Shown piece after piece: positions 7,184 through 14,771 of a DNA stretch of 45,643 bases. The notes under the pieces are model-generated. The model was not told the DNA's origin, searched no databases, and worked only from the letters and a program-made list of their open reading frames with translations. Position 1 is the first letter of the stretch; each line of letters starts with the position of its first letter. The stretch is from Azospirillum sp. GTDB lineage: Bacteria; Pseudomonadota; Alphaproteobacteria; Azospirillales; Azospirillaceae. Location of the stretch: NCBI GenBank assembly GCA_027483805.1, contig JAIXTS010000519.1, forward strand, positions 1 through 45,643. Reading direction: 5' to 3'. The position numbers and the translations under genes were made by a program.

Positions 7184-8379
7184 CCGTACTGCCCGATGAC
7201 CTGAATCCCGCCACCCTGCTGGTGCATGGCGGCACCCGCCGTTCGCAGTTCGAAGAGACGAGCGAGGCGATCTTCCTCACCTCCGGCTTTGTCTATGGCA
7301 GTGCGGAGGCGGCGGAGGCCGCCTTCGTCAATGATGGCTCGCGCTTTGTCTATTCCCGGTTCCGCAATCCGACCGTCGCCATGTTCGAGGATCGGCTGGC
7401 CACCTATGAAGGCTATCCGCGCTGCTTTGCCACCGCGTCGGGCATGGCGGCGGTGCATGCCGCCGTCTTCGGCCTGCTGAAGGCCGGCGACCGGCTGGTG
7501 GCCAGCCGTGCCCTGTTCGGTTCCTGCCTTTATATCGTTTCCGATCTGGCGAAGCGCTTCGGCATCGAAAGCGTGATCATCGACGGCACGAAGAATGAGG
7601 AATGGGAAAAGGCCCTGTCGGTCCCCACCAATCTGGTCTTCCTGGAAACCCCCTCCAATCCTTGCCTGGAAGTGGTCGATCTGGAGCATGTGGTGCCGCT
7701 GGCGCACAAGGCCGGGGCCAAGGTGGTGGTGGACAATGTCTTCGCCACACCTGTCCTGCAGAAGCCGCGTCAGTACGGGGTGGATGTCGTGGTCTATTCC
7801 GCGACCAAGCATATTGACGGTCAGGGCCGCTGCCTGGGCGGGGCTATCCTGTGCGATGACGAGGTGGCGGCCCAGCTGGCGCCGTTCCTGCGCCATACCG
7901 GCCCGGCCCTCAGCCCGTTCAACGCCTGGACCCTGCTGAAGGGCCTGGAAACCCTGGAACTGCGCGTAAAGGCCCAGTCGGCCAGCGCCTTGAAGGTCGC
8001 CACCTTCCTGGAAAGCCATGCGGCGGTGGAGCGTGTGCTCTATGCCGGTCTGGACAGCCACCCGCAGCGCGACCTGCTGAAACGGCAGATGAAGGCCGGC
8101 AGCAACCTGATCTGCTTCCACCTGAAGCCCGTGAACGGCGATGCCAAGGCGGCGGCCTTTGCGGTGCTGAACGGTCTGCGGGTCGCCAAGATCTCCAACA
8201 ATCTGGGCGATTCAAAGTCGCTGGCTACCCACCCGGCCACCACCACGCACCAGCGCCTGACCGACGCCGAACGCGCCATTGTCGGTATCGGCCCCGGCAC
8301 CATCCGCCTGTCGGTGGGACTGGAAGATGCCGACGACATCATCGCCGACCTGCGGCGTGGGTTGGATACGCTGGTGTAA
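7174..8379 (+). CDS. metZ: O-succinylhomoserine sulfhydrylase MetZ
   Basis: PLP enzyme of methionine synthesis that makes homocysteine directly from O-succinyl-(or O-acetyl-)homoserine and sulfide. About 400 residues of the Cys/Met metabolism PLP family. The PLP lysine is in YSATKHIDGQGR (Lys212 from the 7174 start), with SRFRNPTVAMFE and SNPCLEVVDL also conserved; the KHIDGQGR form favours MetZ over cystathionine enzymes. ATG at 7174 and 7180 are in frame. The one at 7180 is likelier: AAGGA is 8 bases upstream, and it overlaps the leader ORF stop as ATGA. Expression should fall when S-adenosylmethionine is plentiful. A LysR gene follows 19 bp downstream. Confidence 0.95.
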   Translation: MAMTVLPDDLNPATLLVHGGTRRSQFEETSEAIFLTSGFVYGSAEAAEAAFVNDGSRFVYSRFRNPTVAMFEDRLATYEGYPRCFATASGMAAVHAAVFGLLKAGDRLVASRALFGSCLYIVSDLAKRFGIESVIIDGTKNEEWEKALSVPTNLVFLETPSNPCLEVVDLEHVVPLAHKAGAKVVVDNVFATPVLQKPRQYGVDVVVYSATKHIDGQGRCLGGAILCDDEVAAQLAPFLRHTGPALSPFNAWTLLKGLETLELRVKAQSASALKVATFLESHAAVERVLYAGLDSHPQRDLLKRQMKAGSNLICFHLKPVNGDAKAAAFAVLNGLRVAKISNNLGDSKSLATHPATTTHQRLTDAERAIVGIGPGTIRLSVGLEDADDIIADLRRGLDTLV

Positions 8380-8398
8380 GGGGCGGGGAAGCGGGCGC

Positions 8399-9292
8399 AT
8401 GGCATACCGGCTGCCGCCTCTGAACACCCTGCGTCTGTTCGAGGCGGCGGGCCGGCATGAGAGTTTCAAGCTGGCCGCCGATGAACTGGGCCTGACGCCC
8501 AGTGCCGTCAGCCATGGCATACTGGGGCTGGAGGACTGGCTGGGCGCTTTGCTTTTCGCGCGTGGCCACCGGGGATTGACCTTGACGGCAACCGGCGCTG
8601 CCTATCTGGAGCAGGTGCGGGCGGCGCTGGAACTGTTGGCGCGGGCCACGGCGCAGGTGCCGGGACGTCGACCCACAGGGCGCCTGTCGGTCAGCGTGGC
8701 CCCCACCTTTGGCCGCTGCTGGCTTGTGCCCAATCTGGGCCGGTTCCATGCCCGGCACCCGGACATCGAGGTGACCTTGGACACGGTCCAGAGGCAGGTC
8801 GAATTTCCGCGTGATGGGGTGGATCTGGCTATTCGTCGCGGCGGCGGGGAATGGCCCGGCCTGCATACGGAACTGCTGACACTGGAAGACCTTGTGCCGG
8901 TCGTCGCCCCGTCGCTGGCGGCGCAGATCAACAGCCCGGCCGATCTGGCCCGCCAGACCCTGCTGCATGTCTCATCCAGCAGCGAGGACTGGCAGGTCTG
9001 GGCCGATCTGGCGGGGGTTGCTGGTATCGATACGGCGCGTGGCCCCCGTTTCGACACGATCATGATGGCGCAGGAGGCGGCGGCCCAGGGACTGGGCATC
9101 GCCATCGGCCGCCTGCCTCTGTCCAATGGCGATCTGGCGGCAGGGCGGCTGGTGCCGGTGCTGGGGCCGCCGGTCCGCAGCCGCATGGGATATTGGCTGG
9201 TGACGGCGCGGGAGACGTTGGAACGGCCGGAGGTGGCAGCGTTCCGGGCCTGGATCAGGAATGCTCTAACGGATGCGCCGCAACCGGTCTAG
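8399..9292 (+). CDS. LysR-family regulator, GcvA-like
   Basis: 297 residues. The N-terminal winged helix-turn-helix (about 1-65; LPPLNTLRLFEAAGRHESFKLAADELGLTPSAVSHGI, given by its start LPPLNTLRLFEA and end LTPSAVSHGI) is typical of GcvA-like LysR proteins. The remainder is the two-lobed effector-binding domain (about 90-290). The ATG at 8399 gives the standard N-terminus; the preceding in-frame codons belong to the end of metZ. It follows metZ by 19 bp and may be read from the same transcript. Its 3' end overlaps the enoyl-CoA hydratase gene tail to tail by 38 bp. Target unknown; the hydratase/MFS pair is one candidate. Confidence 0.9.
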   Translation: MAYRLPPLNTLRLFEAAGRHESFKLAADELGLTPSAVSHGILGLEDWLGALLFARGHRGLTLTATGAAYLEQVRAALELLARATAQVPGRRPTGRLSVSVAPTFGRCWLVPNLGRFHARHPDIEVTLDTVQRQVEFPRDGVDLAIRRGGGEWPGLHTELLTLEDLVPVVAPSLAAQINSPADLARQTLLHVSSSSEDWQVWADLAGVAGIDTARGPRFDTIMMAQEAAAQGLGIAIGRLPLSNGDLAAGRLVPVLGPPVRSRMGYWLVTARETLERPEVAAFRAWIRNALTDAPQPV

Positions 9293-10067
9293 ACAGGGGG
9301 CGCTGCCCAATCCAGGCCTTCAGTCCGGCATGCAGGCCCGCCGTGGAAACCAGCCGGGCGAATTGCTCGCTTTCCACCAGCAAGCCGGCCGCGATGTCCA
9401 TGTTCAGGCCGCGTGTGGCTGCTGCCAGTGTGGCCGCCACAGCCTGCGGCGTGTGGCGGATGATGGTGGCAGCCAGAGTGCGTGCTGCGGTCAGCAACTG
9501 GTTATGCGGCACCATCTGGTTGACCAGTCCCATTTCCAGCGCACTTGCCGGGCTGAATGGCTCGCCCGTCAGCAGGGCGGCCAGTGCCCGTTTGCGCCCG
9601 GCCAGCCGGGGCAACCGCTGGCTGCCGCCAAAGGTGGGCAGCATGCCCAGTTTGATTTCCGGCTTGGCGAACAGGGCGCGGTTGCTGGCCACCGACAGGT
9701 GCGAGGCTTCCACGATCTCGCAGCCGCCGCCGAAGGCCAGACCGTTGACGGCCGTGATGATCGGTTTGCAAAAGCTCTCGATCCGCGCTGTCATCGCCTG
9801 GCCCCGCCGCACGAAGTCGCGGACGGCCGCTTCCGGCCCCTGCGCGACGCTGCTGGCAAATTGGTGGATGTCGGCGCCGGCGGAAAAGGCCCTGTCGCCC
9901 GCGCCGGTAATGATGATGGCCCGGATGGCATCATCGGCTTCGACCCGGTCAAGAAGCGCCAGGATGGCGTCGGCCATGGCATAGTCGATAGCGTTCAGCT
10001 TGTCCGGTCGATTGAGGGTCAGGGTGGCGATGGTGTCGGTAATCTCGCAAAGCACGCGGTCGGTCAT
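9255..10067 (-). CDS. Enoyl-CoA hydratase/isomerase family protein
   Basis: 270-residue crotonase-fold enzyme. Visible family elements are LNRPDKLNAID (about 18-28), the oxyanion-hole segment FSAGADIHQFA (about 61-71) and AVNGLAFGGGCEIVEASHLSVAS (start AVNGLAFGGG, about 105-114), which holds the second oxyanion Gly, followed by catalytic-region KLGMLPTFGGSQRLPRLAG (the Glu at the usual first catalytic site is less clear). It could hydrate enoyl-CoA in beta-oxidation or act on another acyl-CoA. It begins 13 bp after the MFS gene stop, so the two probably form an operon; GAAGG lies about ten bases before its ATG. Substrate cannot be told from sequence. Confidence 0.9.
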   Translation of the reverse strand: MTDRVLCEITDTIATLTLNRPDKLNAIDYAMADAILALLDRVEADDAIRAIIITGAGDRAFSAGADIHQFASSVAQGPEAAVRDFVRRGQAMTARIESFCKPIITAVNGLAFGGGCEIVEASHLSVASNRALFAKPEIKLGMLPTFGGSQRLPRLAGRKRALAALLTGEPFSPASALEMGLVNQMVPHNQLLTAARTLAATIIRHTPQAVAATLAAATRGLNMDIAAGLLVESEQFARLVSTAGLHAGLKAWIGQRPLSRPVAAHPLEHS

Positions 10068-10080
10068 GGCTTTATCGCCT

Positions 10081-11292
10081 TCAGGCTGTGGCAGGCAGGG
10101 GATGGGCGTCGGCGCCGTCCCGTATGGCGAAGTGCAGGGCGGCGGCGGCCACTCCCGTTGCGGCCGTCGCGGCCCAGACCAGATCGTATGAACCCGTCAG
10201 GTCGAAGGCCAGGCCACCGACCCAGGCACCCAGGAAGGAGCCGGCCTGATGACTGAGGAACGCCAGCCCGAACAGGGTGCCGAGGTGGCGCACCCCGAAC
10301 ATCCGGGCGATCAGCCCGCTGGTCAGCGGCACGGTTCCCAGCCACATCAGGCCCATGGCGGCGGCGAACAGGGTAACGGACACGTCCGTCTTGGGCAGCA
10401 GCGCGAAGACGGCGATAGCCACGGTGCGCAGCAGGTAGAGCCAGCCCAGCACATGTTGCTGCCGGAACCGTCCGCCCAGCCAGCCGCACAGCCAGCTTCC
10501 GCCCATGTTGAACAGCCCGATCAACGCCAAGGCCGTGGCGGCCAGCCCCGTCGGCATCTGGCACAGGGCCAGATAGCCGGGCAGATGCGTGGCGATGAAG
10601 GCCAGTTGGAAGCCGCAGGCGAAGAAACCCAGGGTCAGCAACTGGTAGCCGGCATGGGTACCCGCCGCGGTCAGCACGGACCGCAGTGGCACAGGTGGTT
10701 GGGCTGCAACGCCTGTCCCGGTCCGCCCGCCGAGAAGAAGCCCCAGCGGCGCCACGGCCAGAATGACCAGCGCCAACGCCAACAGCGCCGCCGACAGGCT
10801 CCAGCCCGTCTGCATGGCGCGGGCGAAGGGCACCAGCACCACCTGCCCCAGCGACCCGCCAGCCGAGGCCAGCCCCATGGCCAGACTGCGCCGCTCCGGC
10901 GGCACGGCCTTGCCCACGGCGGTCATGACCACGCCAAAGCTGGTGCCGCTGATCCCCAGCCCGACCAGGACGCCCATGCCCAGCACCAGCATGGGCCCTT
11001 CGGGTGCCAGGGCCGCCAGAGTCAGCCCGATGGCGAACAGTATCGCGCCGGCTGCAACCACGGGTGCCGGCCCGAAACGGTCGGCCATGGCACCCGCCAC
11101 GGGTTGGGCCAGGCCCCAGGTGAGATTGTGCAGGGCGATGGCAAAGGCGACCAGCGTTACCGGCAGCCCATGGTCGAAGGAAAAGGGCCCGATGAACAGG
11201 CCGAAGCTCTGCCGTGTGCCCAGGGCCGCGCTCATCACCAGACCAGCCGCCAGCACAGCCAGGACGGCCCCTGATTTCCCCATGCTCCGCAT
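10081..11292 (-). CDS. Major facilitator superfamily transporter
   Basis: 403-residue integral membrane protein with about 12 hydrophobic segments. It shows the MFS loop 2-3 signature (GAMADRFGPAPVV, about 67-79) and a long central loop at about 200-222 (GRTGTGVAAQPPVPLRS). The overall pattern (TRQSFGLFIGPFS in the first segment, HNLTWGLAQPVAG) resembles OxlT/monocarboxylate-type carriers, so an organic acid substrate is a guess. ATG at 11292 has GAGAGGA six bases upstream. First gene of a two-gene unit with the enoyl-CoA hydratase. A 23-bp palindrome at 11371-11393 may be its operator. Confidence 0.88.
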   Translation of the reverse strand: MRSMGKSGAVLAVLAAGLVMSAALGTRQSFGLFIGPFSFDHGLPVTLVAFAIALHNLTWGLAQPVAGAMADRFGPAPVVAAGAILFAIGLTLAALAPEGPMLVLGMGVLVGLGISGTSFGVVMTAVGKAVPPERRSLAMGLASAGGSLGQVVLVPFARAMQTGWSLSAALLALALVILAVAPLGLLLGGRTGTGVAAQPPVPLRSVLTAAGTHAGYQLLTLGFFACGFQLAFIATHLPGYLALCQMPTGLAATALALIGLFNMGGSWLCGWLGGRFRQQHVLGWLYLLRTVAIAVFALLPKTDVSVTLFAAAMGLMWLGTVPLTSGLIARMFGVRHLGTLFGLAFLSHQAGSFLGAWVGGLAFDLTGSYDLVWAATAATGVAAAALHFAIRDGADAHPLPATA

Positions 11293-11370
11293 TGTCGTCC
11301 TCTCGCCGAGTCGATCTGTGGTGCAGCATAAGGGCCGCTCAGCGGCACGGCGAACGAGAAGGATTCCTGC

Positions 11371-11393
11371 TCAGATGAACGAAATTCACCTGA
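11371..11393. promoter_or_regulatory. Candidate operator palindrome between the MFS and ileS genes
   Basis: Arms TCAGATGAA and TTCACCTGA pair at 8 of 9 positions around a 5-base centre. The site lies 79 bp upstream of the MFS start and about 150 bp upstream of ileS. It has the size of a TetR- or GntR-type operator. No regulator is identified. Confidence 0.4.
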
Positions 11394-11539
11394 ATGGATG
11401 GCAACCCACCCAACAGACAGGCGTGCCTTGCGCCCGCCCGTTCTGGACAGGGCCTTTACGGATCGTTACATGAGAGTTTCCCAAGGGTGCGGGCCATGGC
11501 CGGCGCCCTCGTCGGGTATTGCCAACGAGATGGTGTCCC

Positions 11540-14500
11540 ATGACCGCGTCCACTGCGACCTTCCAGCCCTATCCCGCCGCCGAACCCAACCCGGACTTTC
11601 CCCGGATTGAGGAAGAGGTGCAGCGGATTTGGAAGGAGAGCGCGGTTTTCCAGCAGTCGGTGGATTTCCGCCCGCTGGAAAAGGACGGCAAGCATAATGA
11701 GTTCGTTTTTTATGACGGCCCGCCATTTGCCAACGGCCTGCCGCACTATGGCCATCTGGTCACGGGTTTTGTGAAAGATCTGGTGCCGCGCTACCAGACC
11801 ATGAAGGGCCGTAAGGTCGAACGCCGTTTCGGCTGGGACTGCCACGGCCTGCCGGCCGAATTGCAGTCGGAAAAGGAACTGGGCGTATCGGGGCGTCACG
11901 ACATCCTGAAATTCGGGATCGACAAGTTCAACGCCCACTGCCAGGTATCGGTCCTGCGCTTTACCCAGGAATGGGAATATTACGTCACGCGCCAGGGCCG
12001 CTGGGTCGATTTCCAGAATGATTACAAGACCATGGACATCACGTTCATGGAAAGCGTGATGTGGGCCTTCAAGCAGCTCTGGGACAAGGGGCTGGTGTAT
12101 GAAGGTTACCGCGTCGTGCCCTATAGCTGGGCCGTGGAATCGCCGCTGTCGAACTTTGAAACGCGCCTGGACAATTCCTACCGCGAACGCCAGGACCCGG
12201 CCCTGACCGTCCGCTTCCGTCTGGATACACGCGATGGCGATGCCGGCCCGCTGGACATCCTGGCCTGGACGACCACGCCCTGGACCCTGCCGTCCAACCT
12301 GGCTTTGGCCGTGGGTCCGGAGATCGACTATGCCGTCATGCGCAAGGGCGATGACCGCCTGATCCTGGCCAGCGCCGCCGTGGCGAAGTACGCCAAGGAA
12401 CTGGAAGGCTACGAGCAGGAAAGCACCCTGTCCGCCGAGGACCTGCGCGGCCGTACGTACGAGCCGATCTTCCCCTATTTCAAGGGGTTGGAGAAGGCGC
12501 ACCAGATCCTGGTGGCGGACTTCGTCACCACCGGCGACGGTGTCGGCATCGTTCACATGGCCCCCGGCTTTGGTGAAGACGACTTGGCCGTCTGCAAGGC
12601 CAATGGCCTGCCGGTCAAGGTGCCGGTGGATGTGGCCGGCAATTTCACGGCCGAAGTGTCCGACTATGTTGGCCTGAACGTGATCGAGGCCAACAAGCCC
12701 ATCATCCAGGACCTGAAGGCGCGCGGCGTGGTGCTGCGGCACGAGACCTACCTGCACAATTATCCGCATTGCTGGCGCACCGATCAGCCGCTGATCTACA
12801 AGGCGGTCAACAGCTGGTATGTGGAAGTGTCCAAGTTCAAGGACCGGATGGTCGAGCTGAACCAGCAGCAGATCAACTGGGTGCCCGGCCATGTAAAGGA
12901 CGGTTCCTTCGGCAATTGGCTGGCCAATGCGCGCGACTGGAACATCTCCCGCAACCGCTTCTGGGGCTCGCCCATCCCGGTCTGGCGCAGCGACGACCCG
13001 CGCTATCCGCGCATCGATGTCTATGGGTCGATTGCCGAGCTGGAGCGCGATTTCGGGGTGAAGGTCACCGACCTGCACCGCCCCGCCATCGACCATCTGG
13101 TCCGCCCCAATCCCGACGATCCCACCGGCCAGTCGATGATGCGCCGTGTGGAGGATGTGCTGGATTGCTGGTTCGAAAGCGGCTCCATGCCGTTTGCCCA
13201 GCAGCATTACCCGTTTGAGAACAAGGAACGGTTCGAAGCCGCCTTCCCCGCCGATTTCATCGTCGAATATGTGGCCCAGACCCGTGGCTGGTTCTACACG
13301 CTGATGGTGCTGTCCACGGCCCTGTTCGACTGCGCGCCGTTCAAGAACGTCATCTGCCATGGCGTGGTGCTGGACGAGGATAAGCAGAAGCTGTCCAAGC
13401 GTCTGCGCAACTATCCCGACCCGGTGGAGGTGCTGAACAACCAGGGGGCCGACGCGCTGCGCTGGTATCTGGTGTCCAGCCCCCTGATGGTGGGCGGCGA
13501 TCTGGCCATGCCCAAGGATGCGCGCGGCATCGCCCAGTCGCTGCGCCAGGGCGTGCTGCCGCTGTGGAACGCCTACAGCTTCTTCACGCTCTACGCCAAT
13601 ATCGATCAGGTGAAGGGCACGATCCGCGCCGACCAGAAGGGTCTGCTGGACCGTTATATCCTGGCCAAGACCCGCGAACTGGTGGAAGGCATCGAAGGGC
13701 GCCTGGACAGCTACGACCTGCCCGGCGCCTATGCCATCATCGCCGGCTATTACGACGCGCTGAACAACTGGTTCATCCGCCGCTCCCGTTCCCGCTTCTG
13801 GCGTGAGGCAGGCGAAGGCGATGGTCAGGACAAGCGTGACGCCTATGACACGCTCTATACCTGTCTGGTCACGGCCACCAAGGCCTTGGCCCCCCTGCTG
13901 CCGCATGTGACGGAGCGGATTTATACAGCATTGACCGGCGAGGCATCGGTGCATCTGGCCGATTGGCCCGACGTGTCCTACCTGCCGTCCGACCATGAGC
14001 TGACCAGCCAGATCGACCTTGTCCGGGAAATCTGTGCGTCCGCCATGTCGCTGCGTGAAGCCAAGAAGCTGCGCATCCGCCTGCCGCTGCGCAATCTCAC
14101 CATCGTCCATCCCGATGCCGACCGGCTGAAGGGTCAGTTCGATACGGTGCTGGGCGCCCTGGTCGCGGACGAGGTGAATGTGAAGCAGGTTCTGGTGTCG
14201 TCCGACATCTCCCTGGTCGGCACCCGCCAGTTGGCCGTGAACGCCGCCATCGTCGGGCCGAAGGTGGGGCCGAAGATGAAGGAAGTGATGGCCGCATCCA
14301 AGCAGGGGAACTGGACCGACAAGGGCGACGGCACCGTGGAGCTGGCCGGTGTGGTGCTGGAAGCCGGTGATTTCGACATCCGCATCCAGGCCAAGGAAGG
14401 CACCCATGCCGCGCGCTTTGCCGGGGGCAAGGGCGTTGTCATGCTGGACGTGACCGTCGATGCCGAACTGGAGGCCGAAGGCTGGGCCCGCGATTTTGTG

Positions 14501-14731
14501 CGCGCGGTGCAGTCGACCCGCAAGGACAGCGGCTTCCAGGTAACCGACCGCATCACCATTACCGCCCAGGTGCCGGACAATATCGCCGGCGCCCTGACGA
14601 CCCATGCCGAGACGATCAAGCGGGAGACGCTCGCTTTGTCGCTGACGGTCAACCCGGCGTCGCTGCCCGATGGTGCCGTGTCGGTCGACCTGTCTGGCAC
14701 GTCGGTATCGCTGGCGCTGGCGAAGGCCTGA
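11540..14731 (+). CDS. ileS: Isoleucyl-tRNA synthetase, eukaryote-like type 2
   Basis: Charges tRNA-Ile; class I synthetase of 1063 residues. The HIGH-type motif is HYGH (69-72, in PPFANGLPHYGHL) and the KMSKS-type motif is KLSKR (617-621). Together with the long length and the absence of the usual bacterial C-terminal Cys4 zinc ending, this marks the eukaryote-like IleS2 form rather than the E. coli form. Family members of this form are known for low sensitivity to mupirocin; that is inference here. The editing domain (CP1) lies between the motifs. ATG 11540 gives the family N-terminus; a TTG at 11519 is in frame but less likely. No T-box leader is seen, as expected in Proteobacteria. Confidence 0.96.
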   Translation: MTASTATFQPYPAAEPNPDFPRIEEEVQRIWKESAVFQQSVDFRPLEKDGKHNEFVFYDGPPFANGLPHYGHLVTGFVKDLVPRYQTMKGRKVERRFGWDCHGLPAELQSEKELGVSGRHDILKFGIDKFNAHCQVSVLRFTQEWEYYVTRQGRWVDFQNDYKTMDITFMESVMWAFKQLWDKGLVYEGYRVVPYSWAVESPLSNFETRLDNSYRERQDPALTVRFRLDTRDGDAGPLDILAWTTTPWTLPSNLALAVGPEIDYAVMRKGDDRLILASAAVAKYAKELEGYEQESTLSAEDLRGRTYEPIFPYFKGLEKAHQILVADFVTTGDGVGIVHMAPGFGEDDLAVCKANGLPVKVPVDVAGNFTAEVSDYVGLNVIEANKPIIQDLKARGVVLRHETYLHNYPHCWRTDQPLIYKAVNSWYVEVSKFKDRMVELNQQQINWVPGHVKDGSFGNWLANARDWNISRNRFWGSPIPVWRSDDPRYPRIDVYGSIAELERDFGVKVTDLHRPAIDHLVRPNPDDPTGQSMMRRVEDVLDCWFESGSMPFAQQHYPFENKERFEAAFPADFIVEYVAQTRGWFYTLMVLSTALFDCAPFKNVICHGVVLDEDKQKLSKRLRNYPDPVEVLNNQGADALRWYLVSSPLMVGGDLAMPKDARGIAQSLRQGVLPLWNAYSFFTLYANIDQVKGTIRADQKGLLDRYILAKTRELVEGIEGRLDSYDLPGAYAIIAGYYDALNNWFIRRSRSRFWREAGEGDGQDKRDAYDTLYTCLVTATKALAPLLPHVTERIYTALTGEASVHLADWPDVSYLPSDHELTSQIDLVREICASAMSLREAKKLRIRLPLRNLTIVHPDADRLKGQFDTVLGALVADEVNVKQVLVSSDISLVGTRQLAVNAAIVGPKVGPKMKEVMAASKQGNWTDKGDGTVELAGVVLEAGDFDIRIQAKEGTHAARFAGGKGVVMLDVTVDAELEAEGWARDFVRAVQSTRKDSGFQVTDRITITAQVPDNIAGALTTHAETIKRETLALSLTVNPASLPDGAVSVDLSGTSVSLALAKA

Positions 14732-14742
14732 TCGGCCATCAT

Positions 14743-14770
14743 GGATGGGGAGGGCCGCCCCTCCCCATCC
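14743..14770. terminator. Hairpin between convergent ileS and dnaE2
   Basis: Perfect 12-bp stem GGATGGGGAGGG / CCCTCCCCATCC with a 4-base loop, placed 12 bp after the ileS stop and directly against the dnaE2 stop. No clear T-run follows, so termination efficiency is uncertain. Confidence 0.55.
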
Positions 14771-14771
14771 C

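Noticed and set aside
11293-11539. T-box or other riboswitch before ileS
   Set aside because: No T-box core or terminator pair is visible, and T-boxes are not expected in this group.
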